64,000 nt of DNA from Skeletonema tropicum (GCA_037178625.1 CM074137.1:2232001-2296000); one strand, 5' to 3'. Shown: positions 30,901 through 40,433, counted from the first letter of the stretch. Notes: a model not told the origin generated them from the letters alone. Numbers and translations: made by a program.

Positions 30901-31141
30901 TGGAAATGCTGCCTGTTGTGCTACTGTTGCTGCTATTGCTGGATTGATTATCACGACGATAGGAGCCTATGGGGGGCATCACGTCGACAATGCTCCCTGG
31001 TGCATCGACAGAAGTTGTTGATCGAGTAGGAGCCGCATATGATGTTGTAGTGTTTGTCATTCTTTGACGTGGATCAAACGAGTCAGAAGAATTTGATGAT
31101 GCTGCCCTTCCATCTGGATCGGGCTTCTTGCCAAATGCCAT
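27998..31141 (-). CDS. PrsW-family intramembrane protease-like protein
   Basis: 1047 residues, intronless. Residues about 1-270 are Ser/Asn-rich and low complexity. A membrane span (SWIVTIVALVMTFVIWGF) and another (MVIILIFLFLLGVIG) precede a Cys-rich stretch (CCGSLCKCWCQVFSIC). The last ~430 residues have at least eight spans and the PrsW signature: AALVEELCKYYGF (E-E-x-x-K), GLACAENFMYVF, FPVHALAAAMQ and LTHGTFDAIL, with the conserved acidic and histidine residues in membrane helices. PrsW-type proteins are predicted membrane metalloproteases, related to CAAX proteases; bacterial PrsW cleaves an anti-sigma factor. The substrate here is unknown. The extended N-terminal half looks lineage-specific. 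The stop is 63 bp from the end of the convergent methyltransferase gene. Confidence 0.75.
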   Translation of the reverse strand: MAFGKKPDPDGRAASSNSSDSFDPRQRMTNTTTSYAAPTRSTTSVDAPGSIVDVMPPIGSYRRDNQSSNSSNSSTTGSISSRKSYMKNPLGKLRSKFSISQSISQTSSTGTINENEEQHYSYPHRATSTSPSNITATSNNNNNNNNLYTSNDAAFQLQAALSKSLSITSSKSCRSYNSSYSEDAFAGDGSHGTNPTSSSIAHTINSTKKKFRLPNRYRGFSTSISSLFLDESIVCGALSCCGVILSSRTEYLLNERNVRRGVTRRGGGYGKEGATRAPSKILGISWIVTIVALVMTFVIWGFGDGGSGGEYEEYYEGDYWAYDDDDDGNDEDARRKLKKTFQKHSFAGIMKLRDYREHVFDPVLRVATRTYATVKSQFNDEEYTPGIHQQQRLLNYDDDYYSSDDDIASTTRMVIILIFLFLLGVIGRRRRMRTRFTIQRARTADDHIYYASLQPPGQSVAVGGTKGGTKSAGGAVDSNDSTFHEREDQWDGACSHTICGCYPVDNMKANYADYREENSDNAMEGGGDQQTTATGDNNSDTTSVKRKKKKKRRGGDFVNRAMTMAFNLCCGSLCKCWCQVFSICALAQEARETRLLVPPSMQRVDLITHQPFHEYASDVNNVRRRFMERTSMSWMQHYAALSHLSRYILVGFVFVTALVVFTMLAHPSSWFTWGDALVLIATFTQSFLVLMVVFGIFHRSDLSFDAVVKFFAVGFCICVPVGVVFEGIMMNGLVSILYVVYFLLSVIMGQTFDNWMQDNNFLFWFAGELIGAYLVAALVEELCKYYGFRFVEHPDLIFLTGLDRSAEQAKTAGGVNAYKFDSQLVSEFSRSTDIENMSIKSSRSKNSRMSRLRPEDEEYDEPELRTVRQQAAAITTGMISVAVGLACAENFMYVFFLGGSRGNSGAIWQELMILLFRSIFPVHALAAAMQSINMIKKFVEEPQSHIGVGRIILPAVLTHGTFDAILLSITTYIETKYEQFYENGGQDGDPLPFNALVVNTVAWASILGLMSCSFAWFMVHNKRQMKRLSLIEVRGTVNEKPTSLVFA

Positions 31142-31258
31142 TATGCTTGTAGCTCTTCAGTTTTTGACGAAGCCACTATGCTCTACAATGATATGAAATG
31201 ATATGACTTTGATGACGAGTTTATTAGCAAGGCTGCAAGCTGGATCTGGTCGGGTATT

Positions 31259-31350
31259 GCATAAATGTTTGCGGCAAAAAGTGCACAGAAATCTCAAAGC
31301 TCAATCGCTGGAGTCGGTCTTGGCATAAATGTTGGTGGCAAAAGTGCACA
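31259..31350. repeat. Duplicated ~28-bp promoter motif
   Basis: GCATAAATGTTTGCGGCAAA... at 31259-31288 recurs as GCATAAATGTTGGTGGCAAA... at 31323-31350; both copies end in GTGCACA. A shorter GTGCACAAA follows at 31368. The copies sit between the divergent PrsW-like and LCIB genes. Confidence 0.5.
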
Positions 31351-31510
31351 CAAAAAGTGATCCTGAGTGCACAAAACTCTTGATCAACGGTCAACGCTTG
31401 GCATTTATCGGCGTTCAACGCAAGAAATTTGAGATGCCATCCAGATCCACGAATGAGTCATAAGGTCAATAAAGTGGGCAAAAGTAGGCAGAATAAAGGG
31501 CACTACCCAC

Positions 31511-31518
31511 TGACGTCA
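31511..31518. promoter_or_regulatory. TGACGTCA (CRE/CO2-responsive-type) site
   Basis: The palindrome TGACGTCA lies 170 bp upstream of the LCIB/theta-CA start codon. In diatoms the halves TGACGT and ACGTCA are CO2/cAMP-responsive elements in carbonic-anhydrase promoters, bound by bZIP factors, so this site fits the gene it precedes. Function inferred. Confidence 0.5.
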
Positions 31519-31687
31519 TACATCAGCAACATGGTAAAAAAGAAAGTACTGCCCTGCCTGCCTTCGCCCTTCGCAAGCTCTTTAGGGCTTATCATCAGAC
31601 ATGCTACTTCTACAAAATATTGCTACACTTATTGTTCTGAATTCTGAATGAAACAACCAGCGACGACCGCCTCGTATTCTTATCACC

Positions 31688-33109
31688 ATGATGTTCACCA
31701 CCGCTGCCGCTGCTTTCCTCGCACTCACTGCTTCTACCTCTGAAGCCTTTGCTCCTTCTTCTTCTCTCAACAACAAAATCAACCATGTCCGACCACTCCA
31801 AATGTCCTACCTCGATTCACTAACCAATTCACAACCTCTATCCTTCGGTGCCTCCTCTTCTTCTCCGCCAACAACATTCGGTGAACTACTCACCAATAAT
31901 ACCGATGACGTGAATGACATTTGTGCATTCAACGCAGCATCACTCGATATTCAAAGTACCATCTCCTCCAATGGTGCTATCACCGCGGCACAGATACAAG
32001 AGAGTATCCGAAAGGCGAATGAGGTTGTGTCAATCATTCGTGAGAATTTTCCGGGGGCTATGGGAAGTAGTGAGATTTTGGAACGGGTAAAGAGGGTTTT
32101 GGATTTGTATAATGCGGATAATATTCTGTTAACTCAGAGTGGTAAGAGTGTTTTTGCAAGCAAGAGAACAACGAAATGATGATGATGATAATGTTTTGCG
32201 TATCTTTGAATGAATGTGTATCAGTTTTACTTTTGACAAGAAGTGCCGATTTCTAACTCATCTTTTCGTTATCTGTACAAACAAATCATCGGAAACATAG
32301 TATGTCCTGATGAAATCAACCACGAACACGGCGATATTACCGATCTTTTCATAGAAAATATTGGAGGTGGAAAAGTATTCCATTTGGGTGGACTTGCGGG
32401 AGTTCCGTAAGTTTTGATTGTCTTGCGACTTCGTTAATGAATTGCTTGCTGCCTTGTGTATATCATGTGTTTGCTAATAGCAGTCTACGCTCTACAAATT
32501 ATGACGCAACCACTCATTCTCTCAATCTCGCTGATACACTAAATCGATTATATCAAAACACACGACAACAACTGCAGATTCACTGGAAAAACTGGCTTCG
32601 GAGCTTATTCAGCCCATGTAGCCGATGGAGGTCACGCATTTGTCCTCCAGGCACCTCACATTGGAATGTCAAACGATCTTGAACTCGGAAAATACTCGCG
32701 CGACGGACAAGATCATGCCGGAAGTGCATGTGGTGCAGCCGTAGGAGCAATGTGTCACTGCATGGCTGGTAACCCCATGCCAAACCTCGCAACCGCCACG
32801 GATGATTGGCAAATGAATTTCTTAATTCAAGAGATTGGAAAGCGCATGCCTGCATTGGATGCTTGTGCAGAGGGAAATGAGAAGCAGGCTGAGTTGGCAA
32901 GACAGACACATCAGATTGGAAAGGATATGTTGGAACAATGTCTCTCGACGGAATTTGGTGATGCGGATAGTATGTTGTTTGTGATGACTGGTATTCAGAT
33001 TAATATGCCGTTTGAGTTTGAGGACTATTTTCAGCCATTGTCGTTCGAGGTGAGGAAGAAGGATGGGTCAGTGATTGACTTGTACCAAGAAGCGTTTGGA
33101 ACTTGGTAA
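31688..33109 (+). CDS. Plastid LCIB-family theta-carbonic anhydrase
   Basis: Three exons: 31688-32141, 32301-32406 and 32578-33109, with introns of 159 and 171 bp (both GTAAG donors; ACATAG and CTGCAG acceptors), encode 363 residues. Each splice restores the conserved LCIB reading: NILLTQ-SVCPDEINHEHGD, then FHLGGLAGVP-FTGKTGFGAYSAHV. Cys in SVCPDE, His in SAHVAD and Cys in GSACGAAVG correspond by position to the zinc ligands of characterised LCIB-type enzymes; Asp follows the first Cys. The N-terminus is a signal peptide ending in the diatom plastid motif S-E-A-F-A-P. The enzyme would interconvert CO2 and bicarbonate in the plastid or near the pyrenoid as part of the carbon-concentrating mechanism. 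A TGACGTCA lies in the promoter. Activity is inferred from residues only. Confidence 0.9.
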
Positions 33110-33681
33110 CAACTTGACACGTGCTGTGGAGGGTGACTGCTTCGGCTCTAGAACAACAACTTAGGTATTAAAGCGAGAGAGAAGCATTCCTATCACTGTC
33201 AGTGCTCGAGTGTAATTTGTACCGTACAAACTACATCACAACTCTCTATGAATTATACGAACTATCTCTTTTTTTTACTGTCTTGGATATATATAGCTGC
33301 AGTTTTTCTCTGGACTCCCAGAATCGTTTGACGACTCGCGACGCAGAGTATGAAAGGAGGAGCAATCGAAGCTATTGATGCAATTTACATGCTCACGCAC
33401 TTCACTGTTTTCGTGGCTATTCCTACTTATCAAATCTAATATTTGCATTCGCTTCCAACTAACAAGCAAGTTAGAGCCACAGTTCTCAACTCTCAATCCA
33501 ACAAGCAAGCAAATTAGATCCGCTATTTGTGTATTCTACAAAACATAATTCAACTCGTCTATTCGTCACTCTAGAGAGAGAGGTCAATAGGTTCGCAGAG
33601 ATAAGACGATTCGGTCATGGCTTAGGTACTTACGTGTATGTGGAGTCACCAGGTAGGTTTTCGGGTATGGCGGCGGCCTAA
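33110..33681. other. Downstream spacer of the LCIB gene
   Basis: 570 bp without a supported gene. CTTGCTTGTT-like repeats around 33460-33500 are weak. Confidence 0.35.
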
Positions 33682-33842
33682 CCGATTTCAGGGGGATTCC
33701 CCCTCCTTTTCCCCCGCAAGAAACCGGGTGAGGCTCTTATTTTGAGTCAAGTACAACTGGACCTAGCTAGGTACTTAGAGGTTCTTCTCGAAAAATGTTT
33801 TGCCTCCTATTCCTGCCAACCCGATTTCAGGGGGCGCCCCCG
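33682..33842. repeat. Two GC-rich hairpin repeats
   Basis: CCGATTTCAGGGGG followed by a short loop and CCCCC occurs at 33682-33704 and again at 33821-33842. The flank CCGAAAGCCTAC at about 33857 recurs at about 40999 downstream of the second UIM-family gene. These look like debris of one repeat family shared by the flanks of the paralogues. Confidence 0.45.
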
Positions 33843-33987
33843 ACTCCCCCTTATCCGAAAGCCTACAGTATTCAACTCCCCGCCCAGCCCCCAGCTGCCG
33901 GCCGCCCAGCGCCCAGACACTTCAATCTTATTCCCTTGCTTCAAGTGAAAGGGTTAACCCTGATTCTAGCTTCCATGGAATCCGGCC

Positions 33988-34015
33988 CTTCAAGCTTCAA
34001 GCTTCAAGCTTCAAG
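33988..34015 (+). repeat. (CTTCAAG)4 tandem repeat
   Basis: Four exact 7-bp units lie in the region upstream of the first UIM-family gene. The remaining bases to 34606 contain no supported gene. Confidence 0.8.
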
Positions 34016-34606
34016 TTGTCTTCTTAACTATACTTTACCACACTTACCCAACAAGATCTCTTCCATCACACGAATTCCTGTCTCAGATACTCCGGAAAAT
34101 GGATCACTTAAACGTACCTGGTTCAACTAATGATGTCACTTTTAGAGCATAATTCGGGGGTAACTCGCTTTGCCACGTATGTAATTTGTCTAAATTATCT
34201 AAATAGATATTGAGCTTCCTCAATTTTCATCTATCCACGTTTTGTCTTGTGAATGAAGAACGAATGATATTATGATACTTTTTTTCTTCGCTTGTCCCTG
34301 CCTGCCGCAGAACTTAAGCCTTGTCAGTTGCTTTACAATTTTACAATCATTTTACACAGGTAGGGAACAAATAACAATTGAAAACTGCACAGAACGAAAC
34401 CGAAAGGCCGTACTCCTATCATTTACTTATGATGTATCTGTATCTCATTTTGTACAAGTTCACGCCACAACATTACCTACCTTAGTCTTTTTAGGGAAAT
34501 AACCTCCGTAGAGACATAATTCAACAATAACTGCACAGTGCACAGCGTTTTAGCCGAGCATCCGCATCCAATGTTGTGCAATCCCCAACTAGCCCACATG
34601 CGCGCA

Positions 34607-36634
34607 ATGATCTCTTCTAGATGGACGGATGATGACCTCCTTTACGTCCTAGCCCACACCAACGGAGACTTTGCAATGGCCGTCAACGCAATCTTGCGCC
34701 ATGAGGCCACAGGTCAGCCTCCGGCGGATCTCATTCATTTTTTGAGTGGAGGGGGGAGATGGCGGCAATTCGACGGCTCTTCATCCCCTCATCTGGAGAG
34801 AAGACATACTTTAAACTCTCAGAACTTTCCACGCAGTTTGCAGTCGGCGGGGTTGTACAGCGGCGGTGCCTTGCATGGAAATAGAAGTGAAGGAGCGGCT
34901 GTCACTTCCTCAGCCTTCGTGCCGCCCCCGTCGAATAATTTATTAATAGAAAGAGGAGGATCGGAGCCTCCCGTCTTACGTGAACTCTACAGAAATCCTC
35001 TAGGAGAAGAGCAGAGAAATAATGGTCCCTCTTCTACTGGTGAACGATATGCCTTTTCAGGGGGCGCATATGATAGGTTTCCCGGAGAATTGCAGACAGG
35101 GGTGTTTAGATGCCCACCGTCAAAAAACGGTCAACCTATTCCCCCGCCTAGTGCTTCGGGGGTAAACTCATCTCTGCAACAGGATGTGAACCAAAATTTC
35201 AGACAAAGGCATGTTGATGAAGTGGCTAAGGCTGGGGCAGAGGCTTCAGAAAAGGCAAAGCATCGGCAGATGCTGTACATGCAGTCTGGAATTGAAGCAT
35301 CCCTGAAAGAGACGAGGAACCCATCCGAAACAGATACTGACATAGACAACGAGGCCATGGCATATGCTGTCAAGGTCAGCAAAGAAACATTCGATGAAGA
35401 ATACCGCAACCAAGAGGTGCGCAACGCACTAGAAGAAAGAATCGTCAAAATCACATTGGCTGCATCATTAGCCGACCCTGTGAAGAAATCCGAAGAAGAA
35501 CTCATTGGCGAGGCATTAAAGAAGTCACTGGCCGATCCTATACCGAAATCAGAGGAACAGCTCATTGAGCAAGCAAGGGAGAAATCCCTCGAAGACATAA
35601 AGAGGTTAGAGACTATCATTAACTCTGAGGAAGAGCTGGTGGAAGTAGCGAAGCAGAAATCGCTGCATACCATGTCCAAGGACGAAGAGGTTATGGATGC
35701 TGTGTTGCGTCAGTCATTGGAAGATGCTCAAAAGGATCCGCTGTGGCGGGCTTTAGAAGAATCACTGACGGAGAGTCTCGAGTTTGATACTCAACGGAGA
35801 ATGACCTCCTCTACGCACCTGTTGTCTTTTGGTGACGATGGCGATTCAGATTGCAGCAGCTGTGTAGAACATCGCATGCCTTCAAGATTTGATTCTCCAT
35901 TGAAAGAGTCGGTTTTAGACTTGATGGATCGCAAGATGCCCGCTCTGGATTTACCTGTAGCGCAAGCTTGTGGGGTAGATCAAGGCCAGCATAGTAATAG
36001 ATCGAGATTCAATTCAGACTGCAGCAGGAGCAGTAGCGTGGACTTTCTGGATCGCAAGATGACACCTCAAGAATTACGTGCTTCGCAAAATGGTGATGTG
36101 TTAAGCAGCTCGAGCGTGGACTTGCTGGATCGCAGTATGTCTGCAGTAGATTTACGTGCTTCGCAAAATGATGCGATGAGCAGCTCGAGCTTGAGCAATC
36201 ACTCTGATTACTTTTCCTTGGCAGAAGACCATGCCCGGGCAGCAAGTGCAAATGTAGATCATTACTCTAATGATTCCAGAAACAGAAAGGTGAGATGTCT
36301 CTCTGTTGATGGTGCCAGTCTCTCCCTTATCAATGGAGTTTACAAGGAGGAAGTGGATAAAAGCAATATGTTCACTCTACGCGTGGGTTTGAATGATCGC
36401 AACGCTAATGTTGCTAGTATTTATCAAACCACTTCAACGCAAGGCAAAAAGGAGTGGGTGCTTTCACTTTTCAACTCCAACTTTCCTCCAAATACAGAGG
36501 CGGGGATGAATGTCATTTTGTACACCGCGCCAGTTGATAACTTCAACGAGGAGTTGCCTTCTCCTGCCACCAGTTGGGTGAGTCGGAATGCAATGGTTCT
36601 GAGTGGATCTCCACCTCATGTCACTGAACTGTGA
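34607..36634 (+). CDS. UBA-like / tandem-UIM protein, family copy 1
   Basis: The start at 34607 is chosen because it aligns with the paralogues at 38970 and 52907; in-frame ATGs also exist at 34571 and 34598. About 675 residues. The N-terminus RWTDDDLLYVLAHTNGDFAM then AVNAILRHEATG resembles a UBA/CUE helix bundle. After a low-complexity segment come at least six ubiquitin-interacting-motif-like repeats, e.g. SEEELIGEALKKSLADP, SEEQLIEQAREKSLED, SEEELVEVAKQKSL and DEEVMDAVLRQSLED, fitting acidic-acidic-acidic-hydrophobic-x-x-A-x-x-x-S. A short motif DLMDRKMPALDL is repeated with variants. Unlike the other copies, it ends in an extra ~115-residue module with INGVY and W residues whose identity I do not recognise. 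A ubiquitin-binding adaptor role is inferred. Confidence 0.72.
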   Translation: MISSRWTDDDLLYVLAHTNGDFAMAVNAILRHEATGQPPADLIHFLSGGGRWRQFDGSSSPHLERRHTLNSQNFPRSLQSAGLYSGGALHGNRSEGAAVTSSAFVPPPSNNLLIERGGSEPPVLRELYRNPLGEEQRNNGPSSTGERYAFSGGAYDRFPGELQTGVFRCPPSKNGQPIPPPSASGVNSSLQQDVNQNFRQRHVDEVAKAGAEASEKAKHRQMLYMQSGIEASLKETRNPSETDTDIDNEAMAYAVKVSKETFDEEYRNQEVRNALEERIVKITLAASLADPVKKSEEELIGEALKKSLADPIPKSEEQLIEQAREKSLEDIKRLETIINSEEELVEVAKQKSLHTMSKDEEVMDAVLRQSLEDAQKDPLWRALEESLTESLEFDTQRRMTSSTHLLSFGDDGDSDCSSCVEHRMPSRFDSPLKESVLDLMDRKMPALDLPVAQACGVDQGQHSNRSRFNSDCSRSSSVDFLDRKMTPQELRASQNGDVLSSSSVDLLDRSMSAVDLRASQNDAMSSSSLSNHSDYFSLAEDHARAASANVDHYSNDSRNRKVRCLSVDGASLSLINGVYKEEVDKSNMFTLRVGLNDRNANVASIYQTTSTQGKKEWVLSLFNSNFPPNTEAGMNVILYTAPVDNFNEELPSPATSWVSRNAMVLSGSPPHVTEL

Positions 36635-36715
36635 GAAACTACTCATATTCGATCAGTTTCATTAAAATAGAATTTTGCAATACTAAATATCTGAAGGTCA
36701 TCTAGAGACGCATCC

Positions 36716-37672
36716 TCATTCTTCTAAGCCCCTAGTCACATATATCTCGATCTTTCGCTTCTCATCGTAATACACTTTTTCTACATTTCCAACATTCTTC
36801 ATATTCTTCATTTCTTCAATGAACAAATCAATACCATCTGCTGGACCTCTCCGCTCCATACTAGAAACCACCACGCACTTGGGGTTAACTCTTAGTAACT
36901 CATCGATAGTTTCATTGAGGAGATGCCATGATTTTCCGTACAGAGGTTCAAAAACACAATCACAGTTGAGTACAATATCAAAACCTGCTGTGGATAGTTG
37001 TATCTGTTCCAAAAGTGAATGGACACCTTCTCGTGACCATGAAAGAGGCATTGCTCGGATATATTGTGTTGCAAAAGCAGAGTCGGGAGATGATGCCTTA
37101 TTCGAGATGGCAGTTGATGGAAAATTATCTTCCACATTCTTTTCCAACTGTACTAATATATCTTCTTGATCAGTCAGTACGACAGTAGATCCCAACATGT
37201 GGTAAATCATTCCGGGTACACCAAGGCCACATCCCAATTCTAACAGTGTTGTTGTGTCGTCTCCGCTTTTATTTAGCTCAAATTTCGCCCCGGTACAACC
37301 ATTACTGTCACTTTCTTGCATTTCTAAATGTCCAGCTAAATATTGAATTGCACGAACGGCAGCACCCCATAAACGTGTCCCTGCCCACTGACACCCTCCA
37401 AACAATGGAGCAAGGTCATCTTCTTCCAGTAATGTCGATATCGTAATCTTACGCAGCACTCTGCCTTCCTCATCTCCGTCCTGTTGTTGTATTTCTTCTG
37501 TTGAGTCATCATCATCATGCTGATAAATACCCGGCCAAGAAAAAGTTACAGCCTCTTCAAGTTGGGTCGAGGGATCACGTATCGATTCAAAGTTAATGTA
37601 TGCCTCGCATGAGTCTATAGATTGCGTTTCTGACCAGTCATCCTCGCTGTCGTTGTTTAAGTTGCTACTCAT
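36716..37672 (-). CDS. METTL21-like lysine methyltransferase family protein
   Basis: 318 residues, intronless. Methyltransf_16 features are visible in order: GTRLWGAAVRAIQYL (the G-x-x-x-W-x-A-A helix), LLELGCGLGVPG (SAM motif I), VVLTDQEDIL (motif II acidic residue), then DIVLNCDCVFEPLYG (post-I D-x-x-x-x-x-D-x-x-Y/F-E), and VVVSSMERRG near the end. The family methylates lysines on proteins such as chaperones and elongation factors; the substrate cannot be read here. An acidic N-terminal ~80 residues precede the fold. The gene is convergent with UIM copy 1 and sits between copies 1 and 2. Confidence 0.8.
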   Translation of the reverse strand: MSSNLNNDSEDDWSETQSIDSCEAYINFESIRDPSTQLEEAVTFSWPGIYQHDDDDSTEEIQQQDGDEEGRVLRKITISTLLEEDDLAPLFGGCQWAGTRLWGAAVRAIQYLAGHLEMQESDSNGCTGAKFELNKSGDDTTTLLELGCGLGVPGMIYHMLGSTVVLTDQEDILVQLEKNVEDNFPSTAISNKASSPDSAFATQYIRAMPLSWSREGVHSLLEQIQLSTAGFDIVLNCDCVFEPLYGKSWHLLNETIDELLRVNPKCVVVSSMERRGPADGIDLFIEEMKNMKNVGNVEKVYYDEKRKIEIYVTRGLEE

Positions 37673-38969
37673 GGGGGTGAAAGAAAAATAATTTGTAGGA
37701 AGAGAGAATGTTATCGCTGTCCGTGCAAGGCATGTACTTGTGAATGGATGGTTTGAAGACGAGGACGAGACGAAGAAGAAATGTGTAGCTAGGAGAGTGT
37801 ATCCTAAAGAGAGTGAAGCTATCTCTGTTGCATCTCGAGATAGAGCGTGGTGTCGGTGGAGATGTGTTAGGTTTGATGTTTTGGTGGTGGTGGGTGGTGG
37901 TTGTGGTTTGTCCGTGGTGGAGTTGTGTGTAACTCCTTTCTCGCTCTAAAGCAAGCATACCCGAAAATTATCATGAATCAAGACATTCCTAACCAGGCAG
38001 CCATTGCCTGACTTGATACAATAAGTATGTACGTAGATGTAGAGAAACAATACGTGGATGTAGTAGAGAAACACTGCCTCCAGGCGACGATAAGTAGATA
38101 TGTCTCATGAATCGCACAGAACTCCTTCGATATCATTCTTTCCATAAACCGCTGCCAGATCTGATCTTGTGAACGAGCCAGAACTTCTGCAAAATCGGGT
38201 CCTGATCGCCACCAATGCAATCCTAAAACTTTTGCCATTCCATCCAAGCCCTCACTACTCAAAACCTCATGATACTTTTCCAGCACGTCACATGTCCCCA
38301 CCATTTGTAGCCAGGAGTGTAAATAGATTATCCGCTGACATCTGAAAACATTTCACCCTATCCTCTTCATCACATATTAACACATGAGCGCATGACTCCG
38401 GGGCATCCAGGCAAGAAGGAATTTGTGTGACTGCAGGTTGGAGGCAAGTTCCAAAGTTGACAAAGCCGTGGGACCTCATGTAACGCCTTGTTCACATTGA
38501 CATTGATCCAATCCATTAAGTATGATAACAAGAGATAGAAACAAGGTCCAGTCTTTGACTTGACTATTTTTTCAGTAAAATAGGCTCCTCAAAAGTAGGC
38601 CTAACCCTGCCTATGCTATGATCTTGCTTGGGTCTCATGGGGGTTCTCTTTTATCCTCTTTTCGCCCTAAATGAGGGATAATGATGCGATTTAGATCGAT
38701 GTCAAATTCTTTTAGCTCACATTTTCTCGGATTTGTTCACGAAACATACATATGTAGATACCACCGCTACCCAATGGAGCTGATAGCTATCAATGGAGCT
38801 GGTTTTCTTGTTCACGTGAGCTCGGGTTTTTCACGAAACATAGTAGGTAGAACTTCAAGCTCTCGCTCAAGGCTCTCGCTAAGGCCTTGAGCGAATGAAG
38901 TAAAGCATTACCTCTCTTCCATTGTGGTTTATAATGTTTACTCTCCTCCCTAACACCAAGCCCAGCAAC
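37673..38969. other. Spacer with a possible decayed minus-strand gene
   Basis: Two overlapping minus-strand frames, 38479-38288 and 38304-37978, read as one protein-like sequence if a frame change is allowed (ending FTLLATNGGDM, then VLEKYHEVLSSEG and QDQIWQRFMERM). No domain is recognised, so this is only a candidate relic. A 9-bp stem CGCTCAAGG/CCTTGAGCG (38864-38872 with 38885-38893) lies just upstream of the next gene. Confidence 0.3.
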
Positions 38970-40433
38970 ATGAGCCAGATCTTCTCCAGATGGACGGATG
39001 AGGACCTCCTTTACGTCCTCATCCACACGAACGGCGACTTTACTATGGCACTCGAGACAATCATACGTCATGAGGCCACGGGTCGGCCTCCCGCAGAACT
39101 CATTCATTTATTGAGGGCTGGGCGGAGGAGAGTCTCTAAAAGATCTTCTTCTCCTCAACGTCGGAGTCGAAGACTCTCAGACTCATACGTCGGCTCTGTC
39201 TCTGTTCCATCTACGTCATCTACACCATTATTCCAAGGAGAAGGAATTCCCTTTGACATCGAACGACAGCAGCAGCAGAACCTTTCACTCCCAGCGGATT
39301 CATTTGATATGTTCTCGTTGTCGTGGGGCGCAGGCCCCGTAACAAGGACATGGGCCATCCCCGCCTCCTCTCCTTCCTCAACAGTCGTTGCAGCGAATCT
39401 CTCCACTCATCGGACACAACAGGGAATGGATATGAACCAATCACTCTCAGAAAGTACACAAAGACATATTGATGAAGTGACTACGGCAAATGCTAGGGCG
39501 TCGGAGGAGGAGTCAAAACATCTGAACTTGCAATCTGGAATTGAAGCATCCTTGAAAGAGACAAGTAACCCTTCCGAAACCGATACTGACATAGACAACG
39601 AGGCCATGGCATATGCTGTCAAGGTCAGCAAACAAACATTCGAAGAAGAACACCGCAAACAGGAGGTACGCAACGAACTGGAGAAGAGAATGATCGATAT
39701 CTCATTGGCTGCATCATTAGCCGACCCTGTGAAGAAATCCGAAGAAGAACTCATTGGCGTGGCATTAAGGAGGTCAATGGCCGATCCTATACCGAAATCA
39801 GAGGAACAGCTCATTGAGCAAGCAAGGACGAATTCTCTCGACGACATGAAGACGTTGGAGGTTATCATGAAGGCAGAGGAAGAGCTGGTGGAAGCAGTGA
39901 AGCTGAAATCGCTGCATACCATGTCCAAGGACGAAGAGCTCATTGAAGCGGTGAAGCGTCAGTCATTATTATCTGTTTCTTCGAGTACGGGGAAGAAGCC
40001 GGCTACTGTGTATTGTTATTGGCAGAGTAATAGTGATCAACGACAGTCCACTTCTACAACACATGCGCTGCCGCTAGGGCTGGGGTTAGCCAAAGATGAC
40101 AGTTCAGATTGCAGCCGGAGCAGTGTAGAAGTGGAACATCCTCCTCCGCCCTCAATAAATGATTCTTCAGTGGCGAATACTTTTGATATGGATTTGATGG
40201 ATCGCAAGATGCCCGCTCTAGCCCTGCCGGTAGCTCAAGATCAAGAGTGTAACAACGACGAGAAAAGTAGCTCAAGTTTCGGCATCAATCCAAGTCCAAA
40301 TCCAAACGTAGCTTCTACAGAAGATGCGCTATCCTTGGCTTCAGTCACGTCAGACCAAGACGAGGATGAGAATAGATCGGGAGCAAATGCAGGTACAGCT
40401 CATCACAAGGAGGATTCCAGAGGCAGCATGTGA
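38970..40433 (+). CDS. UBA-like / tandem-UIM protein, family copy 2
   Basis: The ATG at 38970 is preferred because CAGCAACATGAGC is shared with copy 3; an upstream in-frame ATG is at 38934. About 487 residues. The UBA/CUE-like start is FSRWTDEDLLYVLIHTNGDF. The central UIM-like array (IEASLKET, NEAMAYAVKVSKQTFEEE, SEEELIGVALRRSMADP, SEEQLIEQARTNSLDD, AEEELVEAVKLKSL, DEELIEAVKRQSL) is nearly identical to copy 1, with the middle and linker regions diverged. It ends with DLMDRKMPALALPVAQ and a Ser/Asn/Asp-rich tail, without the extra C-terminal module of copy 1. No transmembrane or catalytic domain was seen. Confidence 0.72.
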   Translation: MSQIFSRWTDEDLLYVLIHTNGDFTMALETIIRHEATGRPPAELIHLLRAGRRRVSKRSSSPQRRSRRLSDSYVGSVSVPSTSSTPLFQGEGIPFDIERQQQQNLSLPADSFDMFSLSWGAGPVTRTWAIPASSPSSTVVAANLSTHRTQQGMDMNQSLSESTQRHIDEVTTANARASEEESKHLNLQSGIEASLKETSNPSETDTDIDNEAMAYAVKVSKQTFEEEHRKQEVRNELEKRMIDISLAASLADPVKKSEEELIGVALRRSMADPIPKSEEQLIEQARTNSLDDMKTLEVIMKAEEELVEAVKLKSLHTMSKDEELIEAVKRQSLLSVSSSTGKKPATVYCYWQSNSDQRQSTSTTHALPLGLGLAKDDSSDCSRSSVEVEHPPPPSINDSSVANTFDMDLMDRKMPALALPVAQDQECNNDEKSSSSFGINPSPNPNVASTEDALSLASVTSDQDEDENRSGANAGTAHHKEDSRGSM

